Shown here: positions 11,093 to 19,290 of the stretch, piece after piece | Layout: every line of letters begins with the position of its first letter | Numbering within the stretch: the first letter of the stretch is position 1 | Source of the DNA: Elysia marginata | Taxonomy: Eukaryota > Mollusca > Gastropoda > Plakobranchidae | NCBI GenBank assembly: GCA_019649035.1 | Contig: BMAT01010075.1 | Location: 490,895 to 512,084 of the forward strand | Direction: 5' to 3' | DNA length: 21,190 bases | The notes under the pieces: generated by a model | Told to the model about the DNA's origin: nothing | What the model saw: only the letters and a program-made list of their open reading frames with translations | Database searches by the model: none | Program-made: the position numbers and the translations under genes

Positions 11093-11214
11093 TTAGGCAA
11101 TTTTGGCATGTGAAAAACGTGAGTTAGGCAAAATTGGTTCTAGCGGGAATCAGTTAGGCAATCTTGGCATGCAGAAAACCTGAGTTAGGCAAAATTGGCC
11201 AATGTATTATGGAC
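11093..11214 (+). repeat. Subterminal tandem repeat, two copies of a 61-bp unit made of TTAGGCAA half-units
   Basis: TTAGGCAA occurs at 11093, 11124, 11154 and 11185, spaced 31, 30 and 31 bases. The first and third half-units share TTAGGCAATnTTGGCATG and a GAAAA..GTGAG-like end. The second and fourth share TTAGGCAAAATTGG. The array is therefore two copies of a 61-bp dimer. Regular spacing of about three helical turns inside a transposon end suggests transposase-binding sites, which is inference. Confidence 0.85.
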
Positions 11215-11492
11215 TAAAGTGATTTACAATTTACTGTTGCTTTCCTTTGAAGGGATACTTTTTCTATTGTCGTTGTGATTATTTTCACCACACACACTTT
11301 CATACATAAAGAAGGCAAAGTTTGAAAAGTTTCCATTTAATAAAACATTTGAATGAAAATAAAAACAGCTTGTTTCCATAGAAACTATGCAATTTTAAAT
11401 AAGCACTAGAAAAAAATAATTATGATTAAAGGCTTTTCTGTTTGAGAAAGCTGCAATGGAAAAGAAGAATTTGTTCTTATTGTAGGTCTACA

Positions 11493-11514
11493 ATATATAT
11501 ATATATATATATAT
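11493..11514. repeat. (AT)n microsatellite
   Basis: About eleven AT dinucleotides, followed by ACCGGTATAT. It lies between the subterminal repeats and the 3' end of the transposase gene. Confidence 0.9.
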
Positions 11515-11604
11515 ACCGGTATATAACATTTCGTGAACAACATGAAGTAACTTTACTATCTTAAGAAAATTTAAAAAGTACATTATAAGCATCTTTGAAA
11601 CAGC

Positions 11605-12950
11605 TTAGCTTTCAATCAAGATATCACACTTGGTCCTCCTTTCGATCAGGCTATGCATAGCATCACACTCCATTTGGGTGTTGCCAGGAGTGAGAAATTT
11701 TTGCTCAATTGGCACCTTCTTTTCCACGACTAGCTGCAGCAAGCTGTTGGCAATGGTTACACACTTATTCTGATAGCCACAGCCATCACTCCAAATAACT
11801 GCATTGGAATCATCTGGTTTGGCATCCAGGTACCTTGAAAAGTGATTGTGGTGCAGGTAACCAAACATCTGACTGGAAAGGTCTGCATTTGATTCATCAA
11901 AAACGTAGCAGAAGCCCTCTTTAGTTTTAAGATTAAAGTAAGTCATGTTGTGAACGACGAGCTTTGTGCGATAGTACATGGCACTTGCTTTTGTTTTAGG
12001 ACACATGAGTACACTTTTTAAGTCCAAGGTCCACACTGAAACATTCTCTGGTGTTACTTTGTCAACTGCCTTTATTTCTTGAGCTGCTGACTTCTTTGCG
12101 ACGTGGTGCTCATTAAACGTCTCGGGCAATATTACCGTGTTTGTACCCAACACAAACGTCGCATTGGTCCTTTTTAGGAATAAAAACAGACATGTTTAAT
12201 CTGTGGAAAGCTCCATTGAAATACTTCCATTCCACTGCTTTAAATCCCTTTTTATGGCAGCTTTGAGTGTAGTCGCTATGCAGCTGATGTTGCGAACGTC
12301 CTTCATGTATGAACCTCTTTCCTTCATAACTGAGCTGCTTGCGGCAGTATTGAGAGGGTACCGTTGGTATTGCTAAAAGCCATTCCTCTAGAAATGTTTT
12401 ATCTTCCTCTGACAAAGGTTTCTTTATTGTTTGGGGGTTGGTAACTTCACGTTCCACTGTTGGGACTACGTTTTGTTTTTCTTTTGTGAGCCAGCTACAT
12501 AACGTTCTCTCGCTCACACCAAGAGTGCTAGCAAACATTTTTCGGCACACCTGTTTGTTTTCCCCTTCTGTGCATGATAAATTCCATTCGTATGAACTGT
12601 CACGCTCCTCAGATTCAGATCTTGCTTGTTTCTTCTTCACTTTCTTGAAGATTGTCTTTACATCGGTATACCTTTCATCCCAAGACCTCATGTTCCAGAA
12701 TTCAGTAAAAATGGCCTTCCTTCTTTCTTCTTCAAAGGTGGAGCAATGACGGCTTTTCGACTTTTGACAGTATGTTGATGTGCAGGTTGGACCCATTCTC
12801 CGTTTATCAATAAGGACTGTTTTATCACGTCCACTGCACTAATATTGGCTCCTATCAAGTCTAGCAAGTTTTCTAACTGGTTTTTTTTTTGCCACAAATC
12901 TGGCCTTGCTTGCTGATGTCTTGTTTTTCCTCTGTCTTGGTTATCGGATT
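11605..12950 (-). pseudogene. Transposase-like protein, exon 3: DUF7869-like RNase H-fold region (frameshifted)
   Basis: Main coding exon of the element, entered from the acceptor CAAACCAG at 12951-12958. It begins ESDNQDRGKTRHQQARPDLW. Near 12790 the frame changes to that of 12796-12113: MGPTCTSTYC with nearby cysteines, RKAIFTEFWN, an HTH-like QVCRKMFASTLGVSERTLCSWL (from about 12553), and CDVC (about 12163-12152) followed by HH. Near 12125 it changes back to the first frame, which runs to 11605: LDLKSVLMCP (D codon 12024-12022), YFNLKTKEGFCYVFDE, WSDGCGYQNK (D codon 11787-11785) and GNTQMECDAMHSLIERR (E codon 11670-11668). The order D...D...E/D with GFCY, SDGCGYQN and ME.D.MHS.IE is what I recall of DUF7869 proteins, an RNase H-like family. 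Related proteins extend beyond IERR, so the end at 11605 is probably premature. Confidence 0.78.
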
Positions 12951-13160
12951 CTGGTTTGAAGGAAAAATACCGTAATATATTAAAGACCAAGTTTACAGAG
13001 CTCATCCACACCAACCTTACAAAAAAACTAAAATTAAAACTGGTTTAGAATGAAAACATAAGATTTAGAAAGACTTTTTTTTACCCCATTGAGCACTTTA
13101 GGTAATCTATGCGGCATGTTTGGAATCATAAAGATATAACTTCCTATCTGAAACACAAAG

Positions 13161-13450
13161 TTTGGTTTGGTTTGGTTCCCAACCTGCACCCATTGTAGGC
13201 GGTTAGCCTTTCAGAGTCGCATTCTGTACGTATAGCAGGGAAGCTTTTTTTTCAGCCCCAGAGACAAGGGCTAAGTGTAACCAAGTTGCAGTGTCTAGAG
13301 TCACAGAGACTCTTAGGTCCCCGTTAGGCCAAGGATAGGGCTGGTTAAATCGGATCCGACCCTACCACCAGATGCCCTGAACGGGATTGAACCTCGGACC
13401 TCCCACACGTCAGTCCGACGCTCTACTGGCACTGAGCTATCTGGCGCCCC
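13161..13450 (-). mobile_element. tRNA-derived SINE inside transposase intron 2
   Basis: On the minus strand it begins GGGGGCGCCAGATAGCTCAG, with an A-box-like TAGCTCAGTGCCAGTAGAGC (13439-13420) and B box GGTTCAATCCC (13393-13383). These are the Pol III promoter elements of tRNA genes. A body of about 200 bases without coding content follows. It ends in a (CCAAA)n tail, ACCAAACCAAACCAAA, near 13161-13178. The acceptor-stem pairing and the long body make it a SINE rather than a functional tRNA gene. I found no clear target-site duplication. Confidence 0.85.
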
Positions 13451-13714
13451 CAAGGTAATATGTAGCAGTCAGACATGTGGTTAAAGCAGTAGTACTGAAA
13501 GTTTTTTTTTAATTCACAAAGTACTGCCCTTTGACTTGTTAATCAAGCATTTTTTGCAATCAGGAAAAAAGGAGCTTTCAGTTTCAATAGCATTGAGCAT
13601 TCCAAGAAATCTTTGAGGTATAGTAAAATAAATAATGTGGATTTTTTCAAACTTTCAGATCTGAAAAACATTTTAATTCAACGGAGACCCTGGTTCAAGA
13701 AGACGTTTTCTTAC

Positions 13715-13813
13715 CCATGTTTATGAGGATAGAAGTATTTGTTATGTCTTGTGGTTCTGTACCAGCACTAGTGCCAGGTGCAGTTTCTTCACTATTTTCC
13801 TCATCTTGTGCAT
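13715..13813 (-). pseudogene. Transposase-like protein, exon 2 (acidic linker)
   Basis: On the minus strand a 99-base open exon lies between a good acceptor (TTTGACTTCACAG, ending at 13814) and a good donor (GTAAGA, from 13714). Entered in phase 1 it encodes AQDEENSEETAPGTSAGTEP followed by QDITNTSILINM without a stop, and leaves in phase 1. The phase fits exactly with exon 3, where G plus AA makes the Glu that starts ESDNQDRG. The peptide is acidic and probably disordered, as is common between the N-terminus and the DNA-binding part of transposases. It is listed with the pseudogene because the rest of the gene is broken. Confidence 0.68.
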
Positions 13814-14180
13814 CTGTGAAGTCAAATCAGTTGTAGACGTATTCTTACAAAAAATTTTGAAATGTGGACAATATTAGGCAATTGTGCAACTTTACTTGTA
13901 GATCTATCAGTTATAAGTTTTAATACATACTTAAAGCAATGGCCACAATTTGATATTAGAACGCATTAAAGATTTAAGTCTGCACTGACATTAATTGGTT
14001 AGAAGGATTAATTAGTCTTTCAAGAATCACGCCCAAGGCAAATCATTGTTGTGCCTGAAATATTTATTATGAGGCATTGAATAGGCTTAGAACTGATCAG
14101 GGTCAAGCAATCTTGATGCAAAACATCTGCGAAACCTAAATATAGAATTAATGAGACCTTTAACAGTAGAATTCAAAATA

Positions 14181-14674
14181 GGTCTAGATCTTGATCTAAA
14201 ACATGATAAATATCATACTGGTGTCTAGATCTAGAACTACTTACTTTTAAAAGGGCAACCTCCCATTTAAAGAACAATTGAACATCGCACTCTATCATTA
14301 TCAGAGTTTGATCTAGATCTAGACTTCAAGGATAAATGAAGGCTGATTGAAAACAAAAACAAGTTATACGCTTTTAGAGCTTATCCATCCTTATCTTGGC
14401 TGGCCATCATGTCATAGTCAGACTCGAAATCCGATTGATCGATTTCATCATTTAAAACAAGCTTCATTGCATCAGCAACGCTTAGTAAGAGTCTTGGTCT
14501 CTGTGCCTTGCTTGCACTTTCTTTTTGAGACTCCATTTTCACTAGATCTAGATCTGGGTCTATATTTAAATCAAAAGACCAGCTAGGTTCCTCCCAGATT
14601 CAGCAAGAATGTTTATACGTTAGAAGGTCGAACAGTTAAGATTTCACTAGATTATAGATCTAGGAGCTAGATCT
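14181..14674. repeat. Cluster of TCTAGATC-type palindromic words
   Basis: Words such as TCTAGATCT, CTAGATCTAGA and AGATCTAG occur near 14183, 14223, 14311, 14543, 14656 and 14667, flanking the first exon of the transposase-like gene on both sides. The word is self-complementary. A similar smaller cluster lies at 19876-19970. It could be low-complexity drift or a set of binding sites. Confidence 0.65.
14395..14536 (-). pseudogene. Transposase-like protein, exon 1 (start codon exon)
   Basis: ATG at 14536-14534 sits in a favourable context (AAAATGG) and opens a frame encoding MESQKESASKAQRPRLLLSV, ADAMKLVLNDEIDQSDFESD and YDMMASQ. Unspliced, it runs 51 residues to a stop at 14383-14381. A short basic start followed by an acidic D/E/S stretch resembles N-termini of other DNA-transposon proteins. 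The sequence CAAG|ATAAGG at 14398-14389 looks like a donor CAAG|GTAAGG with its first intron base changed G to A. Splicing there would be in phase 1, match exon 2 and give ASQDAQDEE. A TTTAAATATAG stretch about 30 bases upstream of the ATG could be a TATA-like element. The exon model is inference. Confidence 0.55.
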
Positions 14675-14823
14675 TATCAAAAGAATAAATCAGGCTGGTC
14701 ACAAAGAAAGCCAGGGTCTCAACTCTCAACTGTCAACAAGACAAAGACTAGAAACAAAGAGAAAAACAAAAGTGAAAGTAGACTCTGAGGAGGACAAAAA
14801 GAGTGATTTTTCTTGAGCTAATA

Positions 14824-15024
14824 TTGCCTTACACAGACATAGGCAATGTTTGCATAAGGTCAATATTGCCTAACTCTGTCTTTAAGTTGGGCAAAATTAG
14901 AAATTTTGAATAACAAAAAAATGGCCTGGCATTTTTTAAAAATTTTTGAACTATAAGATGCATAACGAAGAGCTTTATCTAAAAATAGGTATATTCCATT
15001 TTTGCCTAAGTATGACTTAGGCAA
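14824..15024 (-). repeat. Right-end subterminal copies of the TTGCCTAA / TTAGGCAA word
   Basis: Copies or near-copies occur at 14824 (TTGCCTTA), 14840 (TAGGCAAT), 14866 (TTGCCTAA), 14887 (TTGGGCAAAATT), 15002 (TTGCCTAA) and 15017 (TTAGGCAA), the last inside the TIR. Spacing is less regular than at the left end. Both orientations occur. Confidence 0.7.
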
Positions 15025-15047
15025 TGTTGGCAGCACCATAACGATAT
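15012..15047 (-). repeat. Right terminal inverted repeat
   Basis: Reverse complement of 10901-10936 with three mismatches, including TTGGCAGCACCAT. A word resembling the subterminal repeats (ATGCCTAAG at 15271) also occurs about 220 bases outside, so the true boundary or an older related insertion deserves a check. Confidence 0.85.
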
Positions 15048-15627
15048 GAAAATTGAGAAAAAGACACGCTTGAGCTCTATAAAAACGTTGAATTTTGTCA
15101 TTATCAAAGAAAGTCGCACAAAAAACTTGAGAAGTCAAGCACTGAGACAAAAATTTTTCAAGACTTCCCGATTCTGAGTTTGTCCAAGAAGCTGATACAT
15201 AAGTATCTAGAAAATATGCAAGGTATTTACTACAGGTTACTTCACAAGACTTTTAAAAACAACAAAAAATATGCCTAAGTCAGAGTGGGAAAAGTTCTTG
15301 GTGCTACAGAATTGAACTTGGTTTGCCTATGTTTTAATAAGTGAAAGTGACGAATGTGTTCTTTATTAGATGTCACAGGAACAACGTGTGTGACTGCATT
15401 TTGCCTGGTGCTCATTCGGTTAAAAGCTCTAATCATTTTGGATGAATTTCTTCTTTTACGGCTTTGAAGTTTTCTTGGTTTTTATTCTTAATAGAGAAAA
15501 TTGGAGCTTTGTAGAAAAGTGTTCTGACCAATTAAGTCTTGCTACTAAATAGTGGGTATTAAACCTTTAGCAGTTGAAGTCAGTATTTTGTTCGCGCTAA
15601 TATGAAGAAAAGAAAGCAAGTTTAGAG
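15048..15627. other. Non-coding flank right of the transposon
   Basis: No gene recognised. Weak resemblances to the transposon end, ATGCCTAAGTCAGAG at 15271 and GGTGCTACAGAATTG near 15300, could be chance or decayed terminal sequence. The minus-strand open frame 14860-15150 crosses the transposon boundary and is not believed. Confidence 0.45.
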
Positions 15628-15640
15628 AACACAATTGGAG
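15628..15640. repeat. Target-site duplication, left copy
   Basis: AACACAATTGGAG, identical to 15950-15962, flanking the SINE between them. Confidence 0.9.
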
Positions 15641-15949
15641 GTTAGGTTAGGTTGTTTGAATTTTTATGTCTCTTTTCAACTACAAGGTTATATCAGAGAC
15701 GGCGCCTGGGACAAATGAAAGCGTGCTGCCACGCTGTGATGTAAGAAGCGCGTGCATACACCACACCCAGTCACATTATCCTGACACCGGGCCGGCCAGA
15801 CTTAGCACTAAATCCATAACGCCAGGCACTAGGCGGATCAGCTGCTAATACCAATTTTAAAGTCCTTTTTTCATTCGGCCGGGGATCTAACCACGCACCT
15901 CCCGATCGCTGAGCGAGTCAGTGTCTTACCGTTAGGTCACAGAGCCGGT
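15641..15949 (-). mobile_element. tRNA-derived SINE with intact target-site duplication
   Basis: On the minus strand it starts TACCGGCTCTGTGACC, with an A-box-like TGACCTAACGGTAAG (15939-15925) and B-box-like GGTTAGATCCCC (15892-15881), then a GC-richer body of about 200 bases, and ends CAACCTAACCTAAC, a short (CCTAA)n tail. It is flanked by the identical 13-bp direct repeat AACACAATTGGAG at 15628-15640 and 15950-15962, which fixes both ends and shows LINE-mediated insertion. The promoter and tail differ from those of the SINE at 13161-13450, so it is a different family. The plus-strand frame 15666-15848 is a shadow. Confidence 0.88.
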
Positions 15950-15962
15950 AACACAATTGGAG
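15950..15962. repeat. Target-site duplication, right copy
   Basis: Second copy of AACACAATTGGAG, adjoining the 5' end of the minus-strand SINE. Confidence 0.9.
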
Positions 15963-16420
15963 ACAACTATTGTTGTCTATGACGATAGGTCTTTTTCATT
16001 AATTATAGAAGCATAGCTTTGCTTTGCAGGAATATGGATTCGATTAAAGGATAGCGAAAGGAAGAAAACAGTCAAGTAACGTCACACCAGGAAGAAGGTG
16101 GGATGAAAATTGTGTTACAAGCAAAACAAGCTCTTTGACAAATAAGCAAATATTTTCGACAAATAAATCTAACACCATATTTATGACATTAAAAATTCTT
16201 TTTTGTTTTTATTAACCTTTTTTTCCAATGATATAACGAATAGTTATAGGTTTTGTAGATAAATATTTTTAAGAAAATCAATTTTACAGACATTGAAGTG
16301 ATTACTGCAAACAATTTTATTCGGTCTTCATTACTAAGGCTGTTTTTTTTTCTTTTGTTCTCGTCCGAAAGATTGAAAATGTTCGCTATAAACGATAACG
16401 CACATGATTTCCTAACAAAA
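15963..16420. other. Non-coding stretch
   Basis: AT-rich with T homopolymers. No gene, repeat or RNA recognised. Confidence 0.5.
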
Positions 16421-16500
16421 ATATAATGATAACAATAGTAACAACAATAATAACAACCATTTTCTAGCGCTTTTCCACAAAAGCTAAAAGCACTTTACAA
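16421..16500 (-). mobile_element. CR1/L2-type LINE (or dependent SINE) 3' end, minus strand
   Basis: Reverse complement reads TTGTAAAGTGCTTTTAGC, a spacer, AAGCGCTAGAAAATGG, then a degenerate GTT/ATT triplet tail. It has the same architecture and shared words (TTGTAAAG.GCTT and GCGCTAGAAAAT) as the LINE 3' end at 4203-4297. The body upstream, at coordinates above 16500, is not recognisable as coding, so this is a 5'-truncated insertion or a SINE using the same tail. Confidence 0.68.
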
Positions 16501-18182
16501 CATCAGGAAAGCAGACAGAGTCAGTATCTAACAGCAATGAGTTCAATGTAAAGAGACTTAAAACTAATATTTGGTCACAGAATGACAGCGCATAAGCATA
16601 ATCTTTAGGTACTAATAAATTTTTATATCAAAAAGCAAAGCAGAACTGATAATTTCGTAAAAATGAATAAGATTGCACTTGTGAAATTAAACTATTTTCG
16701 AAAAGGGTAATTTATGGTAGTCCTGAAAAAAACATGTTCACTGTGGTGGACACAATGTAACAAAGGGCTAAGACTGGTTGTATTTTCTATTTTGAACAGT
16801 TTTTTTTTCTAGACGAACCACATGTCTTTGAACTTTTGGTAGTTGAGAAATTTGTTTCGTTAGTTAGGCCTTGTAAGAGTGTATTTCAATAGTGGAGGCA
16901 GAGAAAGGAGGAAGGACAAAAATAGTTTTATTGCAATTTCTTGGTTCATGTAAGTTCTCATTTGGCTAATTTTTCCAAGCCCTGGGTAACAGACTTTCGT
17001 GATGTGAGAAATAGCCTTATCTATGAACAGAATGTGATCAACTGGCATCCTTAAGTTTTTCGCAAATATTGAGAAACAAATAGTGTCCTCTCCGATTTGA
17101 ACTTATTTCAAAGGAATTTTGTTGAATTTTGGTTTAAAAGACTTCAAATAAAAACGCGAATACAGTTCAGCCTTACTAGTATATTGATCACAGGAAACAA
17201 AGTTATATATTTTTTGTTTATTTCATTAATTTAAAACAAGAGACACAACATAAAAAACTTGTCATTAGTATGCTATATGAGCGCCATGTTCTTGCAAAAA
17301 AAAGTAAAAAGTAAAGACCGCAGACCTAAGCTTTAAAATTACGAAATTTCTAGAGAAGTGCACTATAGTGTCCTGTGAAATCGTTAAAAGAGGCGTCTTA
17401 CTTTATTATTTGATGTAGTCTACGATCACGAGTAAAAGAAAACAGTTCACACAGGAGATTTAAAAAGTCAGTTCCGGCAAAAACATAACGCGACACAACA
17501 ATAAAAGTATAGTCAAGTTGTCAGCAGTCGTTGTGAGAAACAAAAAAAAAAACCCAAAGATTTTACTGTCAAATTAAACACTTCAATGGGTGTCAGCCTT
17601 TTTTATGCCAAACGTGAACAATATCTTGAAGAAAAAACCGATTAAAGAGTTTTGAGGATCCTGTGCTATCCTTGTCGCCCGTTGGAGCACCCTACTGAAG
17701 TCAGCACCCTTTTCCACTCTACTCTGTCTTCATCTTCCATTTGAGTTTTAACGATGTGTTTATGTAATTATTGTGAAGTGCAGTAAAGTCAAACTTGAGT
17801 ACTTCGCAATATAATTCCATAAATACTTACCAAGTTTCAACTTTATTGGACAAATTTGGAAAAGGTCTATAAGATGCTGCAACAGTTATGGTATGTAAAC
17901 GCTTGAAAATGTGACAAGTAATTCGATTGCATTGGTCGAAAAAACAAAGCGTGATTTTGAAAGCAAATTTTAAACACGTGAAAGGTCAAAACAGTTTTAT
18001 TTTAACAATAAAATTACGATTTCTGGACAAGTTGTTCAGTTTTGTTCTTTTTTAACTTTAAAAGCTCCCTTGATTTAGGTGACATAACCTTTAAACAATG
18101 AATACTAGGCAACCAGGCAGGCAATTGTGGCTTGTACTCATTTTGAGAAGGAGCCCGTTCCATATAAAATGTATTATAGTCA
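16501..18182. other. Non-coding stretch without recognised features
   Basis: The minus-strand frames 16860-17048 and 18014-18211 show no motif or family resemblance and have no convincing splice context. No repeats beyond homopolymers are seen. Confidence 0.5.
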
Positions 18183-18380
18183 TTCACAGAGGAATAACTT
18201 GAGATATACATCAGTCAGAATTATAACTTTTTGAAACCTTCAAAGGCACAGAATGCAGTTTTAGTAAATGTGTTATAATCTTATTATTGCCTTCACAGAG
18301 GAATAACTTAAGATATACATCAGTCAGAATTATAACTTTTTGAAACCTTCAAAGACACAGTTTTAGTAGATTTTAGTAAA
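18183..18380. repeat. 109-bp tandem duplication, two copies
   Basis: The segment starting TTCACAGAGGAATAACTT at 18183 is repeated from 18292, nearly identical for about 70 bases (including CATCAGTCAGAATTATAACT) and then more diverged, with a small deletion and a repeated TTTTAGTA word. This is a recent local duplication. Confidence 0.9.
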
Positions 18381-18893
18381 CATGTTAGAGGCTCAATCAT
18401 GTCAACAATCTTACCTGGGCGTGATTTATCCTATGTTGCCTCACAAATATGTACCAGAAAAGTTAAGTCAATCAATCATGCAGCCGATAATCAATCTATT
18501 AGTCTTACAACCATTCAAAATGAGTCTGATGTCGCTGGTTTGGGAAAATTTTAAACTTTTAACAACGTATTTGTTCCTCTTTTTTTTACTCAATTCGTTT
18601 TGTTAAAACAACAAAATTTCTATTCTTTTTTTTTTCACAAAATAGTTTATCATTTTTGTGATTTTTAATTTTATGACGATGAGAGAAATTCGCTGTGCAA
18701 AATAAGACCGTGTTGTGTCGTCTTGTGAAAACTAGCGACTCCTCAGGATTGATTGCAAGATAATTTTCCAAGTTAGACACAAAAAAGGTTGACAATATAT
18801 TTTACATTCGTTTAGCGTATAATTCGCCAACGTGGATACACTTATAAAGAGAGGGACAGTACATAATAATGATAATCTCTGAAAAGGCTTTGG

Positions 18894-18932
18894 TTTTTTT
18901 GGTTTTTATTTTTTTTTTTTGGGGTGGGGGGG
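18894..18932. repeat. T-rich and G-rich homopolymer patch
   Basis: Long T runs are followed by GGGGTGGGGGGG. Low-complexity sequence without visible function, and error-prone in assembly. Confidence 0.85.
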
Positions 18933-19079
18933 TTAAGTAAAAAAATTTGGCTATGAATCCTCCACGACGACAAACACGTTTTAAAGGGGTTAGTATTTGA
19001 AATTTTGATTTACAGGAAATTCATTCAGACTTGATTCCATTTTCTGCAAGAAAAAGGATTCACCGTGTTGATACCAGGT

Positions 19080-19290
19080 GTTTTTAACATAACAACAATA
19101 TCAACAATATGTATCAATTATTTATATCAGATGGTTTCAACATATCAACAACAATAACAACGATATTTATCTATTATTGATATCAGATGTTTTAACAAGA
19201 AAAAAAATAATAACAATGATATTTCTCAATCATTGGTATCCGATATTTTCAACATAACAACATTAATAACGATATTTATCAGTTTTATTG
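19080..19290. repeat. Degenerate tandem repeat, about four copies of a ~55-bp unit
   Basis: Units start near 19080, 19133, 19189 and 19244. Each has TTTTnAACAT, a CAACAATAA-like stretch, then GATATTTATC and an ATTGATATCAGAT-like end. Spacing is 53 to 56 bases. Divergence is moderate. Confidence 0.78.

Larger units (their letters stand above)
10901..15047 (-). mobile_element. Probable DNA transposon with DUF7869-like transposase, TIRs and subterminal repeats
   Basis: A segment of 4147 bp is bounded by inverted repeats at 10901-10936 and 15012-15047 (33 of 36 positions match). Inside each end lie repeated copies of TTAGGCAA or its complement. The minus strand carries a three-exon gene whose product has a DUF7869-like region with acidic residues placed as in an RNase H-fold transposase. 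TIRs, internal repeats and a transposase-like gene together define a cut-and-paste type element. Target-site duplication: the only candidate is ATAT immediately at both ends, which is self-complementary and so cannot be told apart from TIR sequence. The gene is frameshifted and truncated and a SINE has inserted, so this copy is probably dead. I do not recognise a named superfamily with confidence. Confidence 0.72.

Noticed and set aside
12438..12749. Plus-strand open frame of 103 codons
   Set aside because: Antisense shadow of the transposase-like reading frame.
13383..13440. Functional tRNA gene on the minus strand
   Set aside because: Box A and B are present, but the cloverleaf is not convincing and a long body with a CCAAA tail follows, so it is a SINE.
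14347..14586. Plus-strand open frame of 79 codons
   Set aside because: It is the antisense shadow of transposase exon 1, which has the better start context and a phase-matched downstream exon.
10901..15047. Assignment to KDZ, MULE or another named superfamily
   Set aside because: TIRs and internal repeats are compatible with several superfamilies. I cannot confirm a target-site duplication length and do not recognise a diagnostic signature, so no name is given.
14860..15150. Minus-strand open frame of 96 codons at the right transposon end
   Set aside because: It runs through the TIR and out into flanking DNA, so it cannot be a native gene of the element, and it shows no motif.
15666..15848. 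Plus-strand open frame of 60 codons
   Set aside because: Lies entirely in the body of the SINE, antisense to it.
15881..15939. Functional tRNA gene on the minus strand
   Set aside because: The flanking 13-bp duplication and 300-bp body show it is a SINE head.
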